A stretch of DNA of 64,000 bases from Albula goreensis (lineage: Eukaryota; Chordata; Actinopteri; Albuliformes; Albulidae): contig CM040755.1 of the NCBI GenBank assembly GCA_022829145.1, positions 14,198,063 through 14,262,062 on the forward strand, in the 5' to 3' direction. The notes below the pieces were generated by a model. That model did not search any database. It was not told the DNA's origin and worked only from the letters and a program-made list of their open reading frames with translations. Of the stretch, positions 32,201 through 44,500 are shown piece after piece (position 1 is the stretch's first letter; every line of letters begins with the position of its first letter). The position numbers and the translations under genes were made by a program.

Positions 32201-33195
32201 TTACGACAGCACAGCCACTTCTTTTGGGGTATGAACTGCATTGGTCAGGGCCATTTTGTTTCTTTCTTGAGAGGACAGCTTGCGGAAGAACCTATGGCCT
32301 CGTTCATCACTGGTATCAAAGACGTAGCCAGGTGGCGAGTCAAAACTCGCTGGGCACACACTGATTTTCTTGGGAGTGAACTCGTTGCGGTACATGGTTT
32401 CATCATCGAGAGGGGCCTCAGATCTCATTGGGGCGTTTGCTGGCTTGAAGCTAATGGGAGGTTGGACATCATGCTGGGTGTAGTGAGCCTTGAAGGTGGT
32501 GAGATGGTCGATCTTCCCGCTGGCCTTCCTCATCTCCTCTGGTCTCTTGATCACCTCTTGTCTGCGCAACTCCCAGGCTTTGAAGTCATCCCTCATGGTG
32601 GTGTTGCCTTGGAAGGGAGCAGAGGACTTTGTTGGCCGTGGCAGGGGCTTCACAGAGACAAATGGCTGTATGGGGTGCTTGATGAAGTCATCTTGTGAAG
32701 TGGTGCTCAGATCCATGGGCACAGTAGGCCCCACATACTCTGCTGACTGGCGGACCTGGGGCAACGACACAGGCCACTGCTGGAAGCGGTCGCGGAACTC
32801 TGTGCTACCATCAAAGGGGGCATCTGAAGCCACCTTAGCATAATCAGGCTTGCAGCTTTTTGGCAGCTGCCCAGGGAGGCCTTGAAAATCAGTTTTGTGG
32901 GTGGTGTGATCCTGGAAGGGCTGACTGCTTGGCTTGTACTCTTCTTTGGGCTTGACAAATCTGGCCTCCAGGGCATGAGGTATGAAGGAGATGCGGTTGC
33001 TGGTTAGGCCATCAAAAGGGGTGCTGGATAGCTTGGCCACACTGGGAGGCTTGCAGCTCTCTCGAGGAACCAGGCCTCTTGGAACAAAATCATCTTGGAA
33101 TGTGGTTGGATTTCCGAACTTTGCAGAAGGGGGTTGGTATGTAAATTCTGGTTTGGTTAGCTCCCTCTTGCTGATTTCCCATGGCCGAAAATCCT
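32201..33195 (-). CDS. saxo2: saxo2 exon 4 (last coding)
   Basis: 995-bp exon encoding residues 141-471, with most Mn modules and the stop (TAA at 32203-32201). The acceptor on the minus strand is cttttttaaag, entering phase 1 so that AAA G|AG GAT reads K-E-D. The open frame continues upstream to 33334, but that part is intron. Confidence 0.93.
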
Positions 33196-34643
33196 CTTTA
33201 AAAAAGGAAAACAAGTTATTTTGAGCATTTCGTTGCAGGGGTATAAATGCAGCTGCTGCATCAATTTTTTTTTTAAATATAATGTTTTCACAAGAGTTAA
33301 TTTGTAGTCTTGTCTGAAGATAGAAAGTAAACAAGCAGATAAACAGCTAATTAAATACCCAAAAATTGATATTGTCACCTTTGTATGTTGGCAGGGTCTC
33401 CAGCTTCCCTCCTTTTGAGTGCAATTTTTCTTTGGGTCTTGCAGGGACAAATGGTTGCACTTCATATGGATTGAAGTCCAACTTGTAAGTTGTATCCAGG
33501 TCAATTTCTCCACTATTAGGTTTATATTCTGCCTGCTGTCGAGCAGGTCGGCGTGAGACTTCATAAGGAACATAGTCAGACCTGAGAAAGGTACATAGGA
33601 ATAATTTGGCTTAAGTATACTATTCAGCTCAACAGTTAAAACTATTGAATCACTGTATGCTTTGTATGCTTGTGTTATTCAGTTAAAATATATCCTGCAA
33701 CACACTAACGTGCAAAAATATGCTTGTGATTGCTTAAATGTGTAACCATTTGACTGTCGTAGTACATTACTTGAAAGTTGTGGTGCCCTCCATTCTTCCC
33801 CGGTCTTTCTGATACTCCTGCTTGGGTTTCATGCTGGTGGGGGCATTGTAAAGCCCATATGTGGGATACTTCTCCTTGTACTCGGTCAGCGCACAAGCAT
33901 TGTTGTCTTTTGTATACAGTGAAGTAGGACGATGTGCACATCGATGACGTCTGCAAAAAAAAAAATATATATATAAATAATAACAATAATATATATAGAT
34001 TTTCAACATTTCCAAAAAAAAAAAAAAAAAAGACATTTCCCATACAAACAAAACAGTCACAGTAACATCAATTGATGTTACAATGTAATTTTGGCAATGA
34101 TACAGTCATTAACTAGAGCACAGCTATTAACAGTTCTGGTTAGGGTTTTGCGTGCAGTTATAGTGATGAAAAAACCTTCCAAAACAAAACCAGCGTAGTG
34201 GCAGACAATTTGCTAACATGGAAACTTTATATTCGCGTTTGGGTAAGTAGATGCCTGCAGTTAGTAATTAGCTAGTAATTAATTAGGTCTGTCAGCCAAA
34301 CCAATTAAGCTCAACATTAGCCACAGGTATGTGTGGTCAACACACATTTCTGTAACAATAATTCGTTCTGTTGCAAGAATTTCATGAACAAAATGAAACT
34401 GACAAAGTCTACATTTTGATTTTGAGACTGGTGAAGTTAAGTCAGCATAAATAGATTGGAAAATATCACTAATTTTAAATTATAATTATTCGAAGCTATT
34501 AGTTTGCTCGCTTATTTGGACGTTGTTGTTGCATTTCAGAAAACTATCTCAACTAGTACGTTTATCTCAATTCATTTCATAAACCACAAAAAAAAACATT
34601 CTTACCCACAGTTACAGATTTCACAAATGCATACTCTTTTCAT
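32201..34643 (-). CDS. saxo2: stabilizer of axonemal microtubules 2 (FAM154B), complete
   Basis: Microtubule-binding protein of cilia and flagella; the SAXO family is tied to centrioles, basal bodies and axonemes. Four minus-strand coding exons, 34643-34606, 33950-33771, 33581-33379 and 33195-32201, join in phase to 1416 nt, 471 codons plus TAA. The N-terminus has the family Cys/His signature (CICEICNCGRHRCAH). At least eleven Mn-type modules follow, each roughly D/G-x-T-T-x-x-D/H-F/Y-x-P/W: for example MEGTTTFKSDY, IDLDTTYKLDF, FQDHTTHKTDF, FQGNTTMRDDF and IDHLTTFKAHY. The C-terminus has the ASF-x-S-PPGY-x-F motif. Human SAXO1 is about 474 residues, so this looks full length. SAXO2 is preferred over SAXO1 because it lies head-to-head with efl1. 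Confidence 0.92.
33379..33581 (-). CDS. saxo2: saxo2 exon 3
   Basis: 203-bp exon, residues 73-140: SDYVPYEVSRRPARQ, then IDLDTTYKLDF and LETLPTYK, i.e. Mn modules. Acceptor ctttctcag, donor gtgaca; flanked by introns of 189 and 183 bp. Confidence 0.92.
33771..33950 (-). CDS. saxo2: saxo2 exon 2
   Basis: 180-bp exon, residues 13-72: RHRCAHRPTSLY, then LTEYKEKYPTYG, SMKPKQEYQKD and MEGTTTFK. Acceptor after a long T tract (ttgcag), donor gtaatg. In-phase joins to exons 1 and 3. Confidence 0.94.
33951..34605 (-). other. saxo2: saxo2 intron 1
   Basis: 655-bp intron, AT-rich, with an A/T homopolymer and TA-rich stretch (about 33955-34030) next to the exon 2 acceptor. Nothing else seen. Confidence 0.75.
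34606..34643 (-). CDS. saxo2: saxo2 exon 1 (coding part)
   Basis: Only 38 coding bases: MKRVCICEICNC plus two bases, then donor gtaag. Found by working back from exon 2, because the family signature CxC-x2-CxCGRH is split across this junction. An open-reading-frame search would miss it. The start Met matches the position in human SAXO1 (MKTKCICEL). Confidence 0.9.
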
Positions 34644-34783
34644 ATTCTTTTCTTGAATAAACGATCATAAAACTAAATTAACTGTTATTCAACGGTTGTC
34701 TGTATACAACAGGTTTGCTACGCACATCTCGATGCACTGATCCTGGCGAAGACAGCAACAGAATGTTTCTAAGGAAGCAACGA

Positions 34784-34797
34784 TTATCCGAGGCAAC
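34784..34797 (+). promoter_or_regulatory. RFX X-box-like site
   Basis: ttatccgaggcaac fits the X-box layout (GTnnCC-n2-GGCAAC) with a perfect 3' half and a partly matching 5' half. RFX factors drive ciliary genes, which fits saxo2, whose start lies 141 bp away. Further GCAAC half-sites lie close by (34776-34781). Confidence 0.45.
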
Positions 34798-34861
34798 CGC
34801 GAAGCATCTTAGTAACGACGTTTTTACGTGTGTCAAAGGGCAAAGTGTATGAACTGCGTCT

Positions 34862-34870
34862 CACTTCCGG
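34862..34870 (+). promoter_or_regulatory. ETS-family site
   Basis: cacttccgg, the core of a GABPA/ETS site typical of housekeeping promoters. It lies just before a possible non-coding first exon of efl1, with donor gag|gtttgt at 34891/34892. Confidence 0.45.
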
Positions 34871-34989
34871 GACCGAGTAGAGCAACGTGAGGTTTGTTAT
34901 GCCATGTGAAATTTTTCATATATCAAACTTTTCTCTATAATTGAGGTAACATGATAAATGTATGCCACTGGCAATACGCATTGTACTTT

Positions 34990-35300
34990 TACAAAAGAAT
35001 AATGCTTTACGGACATTTTGAAACTTCCTTGAAAGTGTTGTTAGCTGCTCAGTGTTAGCAAGCTACGTAAATACAGCGTCAGTTATAGATAGCGAGCTGG
35101 CTAAGTTAGTTATACCGCTAACTAACCTGCTATGTGTAGCTGTTTTCAGAACCTCTTTAAGATAGTTAGCTAGCAAAGTATCAGACAGACCTTACTGAAT
35201 GGTTTGGTTGTACTAATCTTGCATTAGCTCCACAAGGCATCATCCAGTAGTTATCTGACAGGTAGCAGTAGCTAACTCTATTGCTACTGAGCTAACGTAA
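34990..35300. repeat. AGCTA/GCTAAC-rich low-complexity stretch
   Basis: Dense recurrence of gttagc, agctaac, gctagc and tagctag words on both strands in the first intron of efl1. Imperfect, without a fixed unit length. Confidence 0.6.
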
Positions 35301-35459
35301 GGTAACAACTTTGTAGCCAAATAGCAAGGCCATTATATGCTGATTACGAGATCATTGTGTCAGAACACTTCTCAAATCTTTACCTTAAAATACTCTTGTA
35401 TTCACCGATGAACCATCCTGTGTGTTAATACTTGTTAACGCCGCCAATTTACTTTGCAG

Positions 35460-35560
35460 GTCATCGAGAATGGTGCACACAAGTATAGACAAAATTATTG
35501 CACTACAGCAAAACACACGAAATATACGGAATCTCTGTATTTTAGCTCACGTGGATCATG
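35460..35560 (+). CDS. efl1: efl1 coding exon 1 (5' UTR end and start codon)
   Basis: Acceptor ctttgcag at 35452-35459, ten UTR bases, then ATG at 35470. Encodes [10 protein letters not shown] through [10 protein letters not shown], the start of the P-loop. Donor gtaagt, phase 1. An upstream in-frame ATG at 35422 lies in the intron. Confidence 0.93.
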
Positions 35561-38500
35561 GTAAGTCATCCAATAATACACACTGGTATTTTCTGCTATT
35601 ACTTTTATAAGGCTTGAATCCACGATTGCGTTGAAATTATGTTGTATTCCACATGGAGCTAAGTAGAGCTAATATGCTCTGAGAACAGAACAGTGTTTTA
35701 TTTAAGTTTTATACTTTTAAAATCTTTAATTCAAATATGTAACTGAAATCTTTTGCAGGTAAAACCACCCTTGCAGATTGCTTGGTGGCCAGCAATGGCA
35801 TTATATCCAATCGGTTAGCTGGAAAGGTTGGTTCTCTCAATTATGTTTATAATTGACATCGGAACATGCTGTCTTACCCACCAAATATGTTTACAACAAA
35901 ACCAGAATGCACACTAACATGTTATGATACTTATATTTGTAATCACAGTTGAGATATCTGGACAGCAGAGAGGATGAACAGATCAGAGGAATAACAATGA
36001 AATCCAGTGCAATATCCTTGCAGTACACTACCGGTAAGCCAGCTTGTCCACATTTTGAAATGTACTTGAAAGGAAAATAAAGTTGGTAACGTTTTCTCAG
36101 CTTGTTAGCGAGGGATTGAAACATTTATGTAGCATGGAGTGTCAACAGAAATAGGACTTGCTGACTGAAGCCTGCCTGCACACTGCCAGGTGGAAATGAC
36201 TACCTCATCAATCTGATTGATTCTCCTGGTCACGTGGATTTCTCCTCTGAAGTGTCAACTGCGGTTCGATTGTGTGATGGCGCAATTGTCATTGTGGATG
36301 CAGTGGAAGGAGTTTGTCCTCAGGTATCAAATGTTGCTAACCACACTAAGGTGTCATGTCAAGTCCAGCTGTATAGTGTTGGGATTTTATTGAATTTGCA
36401 TATAATTATGTGCTATGCAGTATTTTTAATTATGTTAATTTGAGGTATACACACACCAACTAAAAATACAATATCAATGTTCTTTTATTATAAATTGATC
36501 TTAATTGGAATTCATTGGAATGGCTGTAGTGAATAGAATGTGTATGTATTTCCTGTTTAACTGTGGTCAGCTGGCAAGCATTATAGCATAAAAAGTTATT
36601 TATTTTGCTTTTTACCTTTTTATCCAAAAAATTTTCTGGTGTGTGCCATTGGTGTTTTTTTTTTTTTTTGTTCCATATAGACGCAAGTAGTATTACGACA
36701 AGCATGGCTTGAAAACATCCGCCCTGTCTTGGTGATCAATAAAATTGACAGGTTGATAGTTGAACTAAAATTTACTCCGCAAGAAGCCTACACTCATCTC
36801 CAGAAAATACTGGAACAGGTAAGTCTCTCCCGATAATTTCCAGATTCATGCATCCAGATATGACCATAAGCAATGGATGAATATGTGCCCCTATTTTTCA
36901 GGTAAATGCAGTGACTGGGTCTCTCTTTACCTCCAAAGTTCTGGAGGAGAGAGCGGAGAAGGAATCTGAGAATCAGGGGACTACTGAGAATAGCAGTGGG
37001 GAACAGGTGTATGACTGGAGTGCTGGTCTGGAGGAGACTGATGATTCTCATCTTTACTTCTCACCTGATCAAGGCAATGTGGTATTTTCCAGTGCCATCG
37101 ATGGATGGGGCTTCAGGTACTTTACCCTTTTTTCTACCATTTCATCACTTCACACAATTTGAGCCATGAACGTTATTTCTCAGATGTCCACAAGATGGGG
37201 CCCTAGACTACGTTTTTGAACTCGGGACATATGGCAACACGTAAAAGCATTTTTATGTAATGTCATCTGGATTTAGCCTGGAGGTTATTCCCCAGATTTT
37301 ACCCCTGGGATTTGACCTTTGTTTCATCAGCATTCAGGCAAACATTTTTTTTCAAGCAGAAAATATGGTTCTGAAATGTAACTTCATTGCTATTTTATGT
37401 GAAATTATGTGAAGTTTGTATAAAACTAAAAATTACAGATCCTTTAAAAAAATATTCGTCATTGGCAACTAAAATGATATAAATTAAAAAATTACTATGT
37501 TACTAAGTTGATATACCTGACAAATTGTGATCCTTGCAATTTTGAACACTTGGTAAGCAGATGAAATGAAAATTGTCAATTGCAAGAACATACACTGCAT
37601 TTCTGTTTCATGACACATGTCGAGAAGGGTTTATGTATGCAACTAAACCCCTAATAAGTATTATACAGGCTCATATTAGTTGGCAGTTGAATTCTAGCCT
37701 AGATGATAGGCCAAAACCACCCTCAAATAGTATGCTTTTTATCATGCGTATGTAGTAGTGCCCTGTATTGTGCATTAAAATATCTAAAATTGTAAAAAGG
37801 TCACACTAAATGTATTATATTTCAAACATGTATTTAAATTGTGAGTTTGTACATTTCTTCCTGTTATACAAGAGGTATCATATAAGCCATAATAATTTCA
37901 TAGCAGAACTTGTGCTGCCTAATACTCTCTTTGATCTTGCACCAGTCTTGGCCAATTGAAAGGGGCAATGTTGGCACAGGGAGGTTTTGGCACACATGGA
38001 ATGCTAGAGCAGGTGGAGATGATTAACAGATTGCTTGCAGGAAATTAAGATGCTGAAGGAGACAATAAGAAGGCAGAGTGCAGAAATGTCTCGTGCTCAT
38101 TCAGGTGTCTGGGGAATGTATGTAATGGCAGTGGGCGTTATGTGTTGACAACCTATTGAGCACCACACATATTAAGTGCTCACATGAACTGGTTGTGTGG
38201 GTGTTCTGATTTATATGGCGGCCACTGAAAAGCATGAGAATCCTGGTGTAGGTAGGCAGCTATTCTGTGTGCATTGTAGGCATGCTGTATGCTGCAAGAA
38301 TAACCACTTACACTGTAAGATGCATGCTTGAAACTTGCTATGAAAATGGCCAATATAATAAAATCTCTTGAGTTTTTCCAGAAGAGAAAAATACATCTTG
38401 CTTTTTTAGGTTTATTTATTACATTCCCAACCGAGGAGCGATTGGAATGAAGTCACTTAATAACTTTCAAAATCCTTGGTGTCTTCTGTATAATAATACC

Positions 38501-41500
38501 ACATACCTGTGTACACAGTATATTTTTGAAGTTACTGAAAGAAAATGAAGACTAAGGGAAAAGCAGTTGGAGTGATCCAGATAACCTCCAGGGCCCTGGC
38601 AGGTAGATATATGTAGGCAGTGCAGTCTTCATAACTGTAATGAGGCTTTTTAAAAATACTTTTGGTGAAATTTTTGAGGGAAAATTTACACTGTATATAA
38701 AACGATCTCTATTAGAAGGAGCACACCTCCTTCAAATTATATATTATTGTACCATCCTTATATAGATTGTCATTTTAACCTATAAAGAACATATTCTTTC
38801 TTCTCACTTGTCTTAGTGTGCTGTATTTTGCTAATTGTACAGGACAGCTTAATTTAAAGAAGACTCGTTTAGGAACCGTTTACAGCAGCTGTATTTTTAA
38901 AGGAATAGCCCAAAAGGTCTGGCAAAATGGACTCCATTTTTTTACATTTTGGCAATTTGGGAGAAAGAGAACCCTTATATGGGCCTTATCATGTTATCAT
39001 TTAGCATGCGTATTGTTAATAGGATGTGTTAATGGGTCTCAAGTGCCGTCCCAAGTCAGTTTACATCAAGATTATATTTTATTTCTGCTGGCAGATAAGT
39101 AATTTAAGTAATTTTTGTACTTGAAATCAGGTCAAGGCTGGGAAAGTGGTTAATTCAGTGTGCTGCACCAGAGTGATGTTACATAATGACCTCTGTTTCT
39201 GTGACTGGTCCGTGTTGGTCTATACAATTTAAAGCTCTAGGTCACTCGGAAAAATGGCAATATCTAGTTAAAGATCACCTTTGTCATTGTGATTATAAAA
39301 TGTCTAAATAAGCTCATTATGTCATAACTAAGCTGTGCAGCCTTATTGAACTGTTGTGACTTGTGACAGTTTCTTTTGGAAACAGGAAAGATATTGAACT
39401 TTCTTTCACATTATAAATATGTGTCAGTTCTATGGGTAGTGTTGTTCAGTTAAAAGTAACCTCTTGATAAAGGTCTAATATGTGAGAGCTGCAAACAGCT
39501 GAGTGGGGTGTCTAATACAGCTGTTGAAAAACATGGAAAAAGCAACTGACTGCACATACCTATGAACTTATTAGCTTAACTAAAGAGCATTAAATCACGG
39601 CACAAATTACAATTAGTATAATTTAAAGGTGTATCAAAGGTCACAGTATAGCATAAATGAGACCACCAAGTGCACTGTTCATGTATCGTCAATAAAAATA
39701 GGAACATTTTAAATAGTAAAAATAAACAATCCCAGCTAACACATCTGGAAAAGGTAAAGTTTAAATGGGCAAAGCAGCCCAGTTAAGATCTCAGTCAAAC
39801 CAAATAGTGCAAAAGGAAAATGTCCAGTGCCAAGAACAAGGGAAAAGTGTCTAAGTTGCATTTATGTTGTTGATCTTAATGGTTTTGCACTTTATTCCAG
39901 TATCCAGCAGTTTGCCCAGATGTACTGTCAGAAAACGGGGATCAAGTCAGAGGTTTTACTCAAGACGCTGTGGGGAGATTTTTACCTCAACGCCAAAGCA
40001 AAGAAGATCATGAAGGGGGCTCAGGTAATCGGATGCTCCTGTTGATTGAGCAGTATCATTAATTGTCTTTACCTCCTGTTGGCCAATCACTGAACACTCT
40101 GTAGATTGAATACCAAAGTTAAATATACACGAACACACTCTGCTGGGCCAAATACATGCTGTTTCAGTTTGGACATTCATTTTATCTGTATATCTGAATT
40201 TTTTCAGTCAAAGGGGAAATGTTTTTGAAGTATTAGTGTGCTTAAATAAACTTGTTTGCAAATACACTTTCAAATCAGTTGCAAATATTTTTAGTTGCAT
40301 TAAAATAAGCTTCTTTGCAAATGCATGTAAAACAAGATTTATTCCGATACTTTGAAATACTTTCAGAATTCTGATTTTGTGTGTTTGAAAATGCTGTGTT
40401 CCAAATTGATTTATAAAAAATATTTTTTGCTTACATGTTTGATCTGGACCTGGTTGCCAAATCCCTGCATTGGGTGATCACTGAGATGACTGCTGCTATC
40501 TTGCTTTTGTGTCCTACAGCATGTATCAGAGCTTATGGTTTTATGTTGTGTTATAGAAGTATATGTATATAAATGATAACAGCACATTAGCTGTGTTCCC
40601 ACCCCCTAATTAGCTTTTAATTACAATGCTTTCACTTGATCACAGTTCTCGTAATAGGTGTTGTAAAAATGCAAGGAATGATGATGAATTATGTTTGTGT
40701 TTATATTTATCTGTCATATATCCAGTGCAGGCGATGTGACCTGAATACATTTCAGCAGAAACACCAGAGAAGCTAATGATCTTCATATCACAGGGTTCAT
40801 GTGCAGGTTAAATCCACTGAATGCATAACATGATATTATTATTATTGTTATTCTTATTATTGTTGTTTTGCACTACTCAGGTTTTGCTCTTCTGTTGCCA
40901 GTTTTTAAGTAGTGGACAGTAGTAATGGGAGACTGAATTTTGAAAAGACTTGAAAATAAGTTACTTGCAATCAGCCACAGGCTTCCCCTGTTGTGGAGTG
41001 GATGAAGTCTATCATCACTTGTGTAAAGGGACTGCACAGCACATGAACACTACAGTAGTGTACCACAGATGGCTGAGTGCTGTTGTGACTGCCTGGGACA
41101 GGGGAGCTTGTAGTGAGGCAGAAGTGCAGGAGAAGAGCTTGGACAGCACAGCACTGATCTGTCAATTTACAGCACCCCTTTCAAGTGGCACTTATTACAT
41201 TAATAGATGCAAGAGGGAAGGTTTTGCTTTGGTAATGGAATCCACTTTAAAGCACTAAAATCTCCCCATTTAGTAGAGCAAGTGTAGTTCTACACATAAG
41301 CGGAGTGGTGCTTTGACCTTCTTGTAACATTAATGCAAAGCCCTTGGGTATCTGGCTCAGTTATTTATGCAGATGGCCATACAGACGACTCGCCATCTCA
41401 GTAGCCCAATAAACTGCGGGTTCTACCTGACAGTTTCTTACGCTGCCATTCACAAGAGAGATTTGCAAAATGCATAGATCAACAAGCTCACAGTTGCTGG

Positions 41501-44500
41501 CTGTTGTCCTGTTTTGTAGCAAACTGAATCCTTGTAATAATAACATAGTATGGGCATGGGTGTAACTACAGGACATTCGTATTCAGCACTGGTAGAATGC
41601 CAAAGGACTGCAGAGTTTAGGTGATTAAGAAGAAACATTGCTTGATAAAAAGGAGTCAGTCCTTGTGGGCATTGGTTTCTGAGTGACTGAGCAGCCGGTC
41701 AGATGGCTACATTCCCAGACTGATCAATCTTTCCGTTTCATTGGACAGATCGGTTTGACCTGGATATTTTACTCTGTGCATGCAGACTGAACCTCCTCTC
41801 TGTCGCATCGATTTGAATGAAGAGAAATTGGATAACATGCTGAATTGGCTATTTTTGTCCAGTTGCCATGGGAGAGCAGAAAGTATTGTCTATGGATGGT
41901 CTGAGGGGAACCAAGGACGTTATGTCTTGCCCTGTGGCAGAGAGTTGTCCAGCAAGAATAAATTTATTGATTGACAGTACATAGGCATACCTAATTAAGC
42001 CATATACTATTTATGTAAACCCCCATTAGACCCTCCCTTTCTTTCTATGTATTCTCTTACTTCATGTGGGTGCTAGGAATCCACTGCACATATTCTACTC
42101 CTTTTCCCTCTAAGATCCCCTGGCTGAGCTTCCACAGTTGCCACACTGGAGGAGGGCTAGCTCAGGCCGTTGAAGCAGAGAGATTGCAGGGAGTTCCTAC
42201 TGAGCAATGAGGTGGCGGTTAGCCAGGCAATGTCAAGGCCAATCACGTGCTACTCCACTGCACCCCGGGCCACAGTTGGCATCGGCACGGTCCAGATTAA
42301 ATCCATGGTGCAGGACACATCAGTGGGCTGGAGGATGTTTAACTACGCCACACACTTGAGCACCACCCCACCACCCTCAAAACAAACCTTCTCTGATCCA
42401 TATGATGTCCTCCATTGCCCTCAGTGCTGGTGTGGATGTGTGTCTGCTGGTATCCACATGAGAATTTTAGCATTTTCGGGCGTATGTTCCTGACATGTTC
42501 TTTTCTTTTTTCTTTCCAGTCCAAAGGGAAGAAGCCCCTGTTTGTTCAGCTTGTCCTTGACAATATCTGGAGTCTATATGAAGCAGTTGTCATCAGAAGG
42601 TAATGCAGCTGGGCATTGAAGAGTATTTGTTATGGCTGTCAATCTTAACATGTTAACTCAGGCAACTCATTAAAAAATTAATAGCACTTTATTTTTTTCC
42701 AAAGCAGTTAATAGCGTCCCCCAGTTTCTCTTTGCACAGTTAATATCAGCCACCACTGATTTTGTTGGCACAGCAGAAGTGAGATACTGCACAAGTTTGC
42801 ATTATAGAAATTAAGAAATGTAGCTGATGATAGAGTAGTCTACTGGGGATTTGAAAGGAAAATTTAATTTTAAATAACCCCTTGATGGTCCATTGGGATG
42901 GAAACAAGGTTACATTTGTCAGCTATATGTCTGAATTTCATTATTATCAAAGTGCTGTACCACCCATATGCAGAACGTGTGTTTGTTGGCTCAAAATCAA
43001 ATTGCCAGCAGTTGCAGAGGGCAAACTGCAGCTGTGGTTATTTTGCTGGGCATCACTGCCACCCCACAATCAGCTTTTCTCAAACTAGGTTAGTATTGAA
43101 GAGAGAAGCATTAATCCTGGACAATGTTAACATACTGTTCTGTGTCAGCGACTGGCTAAATCTGAAGCTGCTGAAGCTCATTTTGAAATGACATGCTTTG
43201 GTCCATAATTCTGTTGCCATACATATTGTTTTCTGAAGCTTTCAGTTTTTGGCTAAGAAAGAGATGACTATAATTTGAGCATTAATTTTTTGCATTAATT
43301 GGCAAAAAGTCCTGTGACATCATGTTGTGCTCATGTTTTACAAATATTTATTTAGGTAAAATCACAAAGCAGTCCAGCTCAAGTGGGCTCTTATAGGTGA
43401 AACTTGTGTCCATAAAAACACACTTTCTTTTCCCTATTAATAGCTTTTACTATTCTCCTCATGTTAAAAAGGGAAGTTATAGATGGAGTGCATAATCACC
43501 TAGAACAGTTTTTATTATGCAATTATAGTGCAATTTTGTAATGAGAGAGTAAATTGATGCCTGCATTGTCTTAAGAATATGTGTGCTCTTATGTTTCATA
43601 AGTTTTTATCAATAATTGCACCCGTTGTGTTCCAGTTATTTTACTTGCTTGATTGTCAGCTCTAGCCGATTAATTTTTTGAAGAGATTTTGTTTGTGTTT
43701 TTTTTAGGGACAAAGAGAAAGTGGAAAAGATGATAGCCTCCCTAGGCCTGAAAGTGGCAGCAAGAGATGCCCGCCACTCTGACCCCAAAGTTGTCCTGAG
43801 TGCTATCTGCAGCCAGTGGCTACCTCTGTCTGAGGCAGTCCTCAGTATCCTTCACCACTTTCTTGACCATGTCAGGGTCCCCTGTCAGTAATGCAGTGTC
43901 AGTCACCATTTGCAAGGGGCCTCGGTTTAGCAAAGTGCTGACGATGTTTTCTGAGAAAAAAACTGTGCCAGATACAATAATGTGTTCTGCGTCTTTTTTT
44001 GTGAACAGTGAAGCCGGATTGTTCCAGTCAGCCACAGTGTTAGTGATCTGTTTGGTTTTTTTTTTTATGTGAATAAATGCTTTTCCATGACTTTCTTTAT
44101 ACTTCCTCTTGATCCTTTCTTCTCTTTCCATCCTGCTATATGGTAAAATGTGTTTCATCAGCAATGTTGGAAGTGCCTCTTTAACTATGTTCAATAGCAA
44201 TGGTGTGCAACAAACTACCCAGTCCCTTGGACATGATGGCCGAGAGGGTGGAGAAACTCATGTGTGTCGGAGCACGGCGGTTCGAGTCTCTTCCCAAAAA
44301 AACTCAGGAGCTAAAGGCAGGTGTGTGAAAGGATTCTTTATTTTACGATTTGTCATAGCCTTATTGCTCAAACTTCTCTTCAGCCTGACATTAGGGGTAA
44401 GTTTTGCCAGTAACCTCCCCCCCACTGACCACTGCCAAGTTAATGATCTGTGCTGGTTTGTTTGCTCTCTGGGCTATCAATCTACAAAATTCTGTTCAGA

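Larger units (their letters stand above)
34644..34900. promoter_or_regulatory. head-to-head saxo2/efl1 promoter region
   Basis: The two start codons are 826 bp apart on opposite strands. The segment at about 34720-34890 is richer in CpG than its surroundings and carries an X-box-like site and an ETS site. No TATA box is evident, consistent with a broad housekeeping-type bidirectional promoter. The placement of TSSs is inference. Confidence 0.65.

Noticed and set aside
32231-32843. Plus-strand open frames (155 and 117 codons) opposite saxo2
   Set aside because: They are antisense shadows of the saxo2 last exon; the minus-strand frame has the Mn repeats and in-phase splice sites.
35422-35469. 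Upstream ATG (35422) as the efl1 start
   Set aside because: The acceptor cag at 35457-35459 places that ATG in the intron, and homology begins at the Met at 35470.
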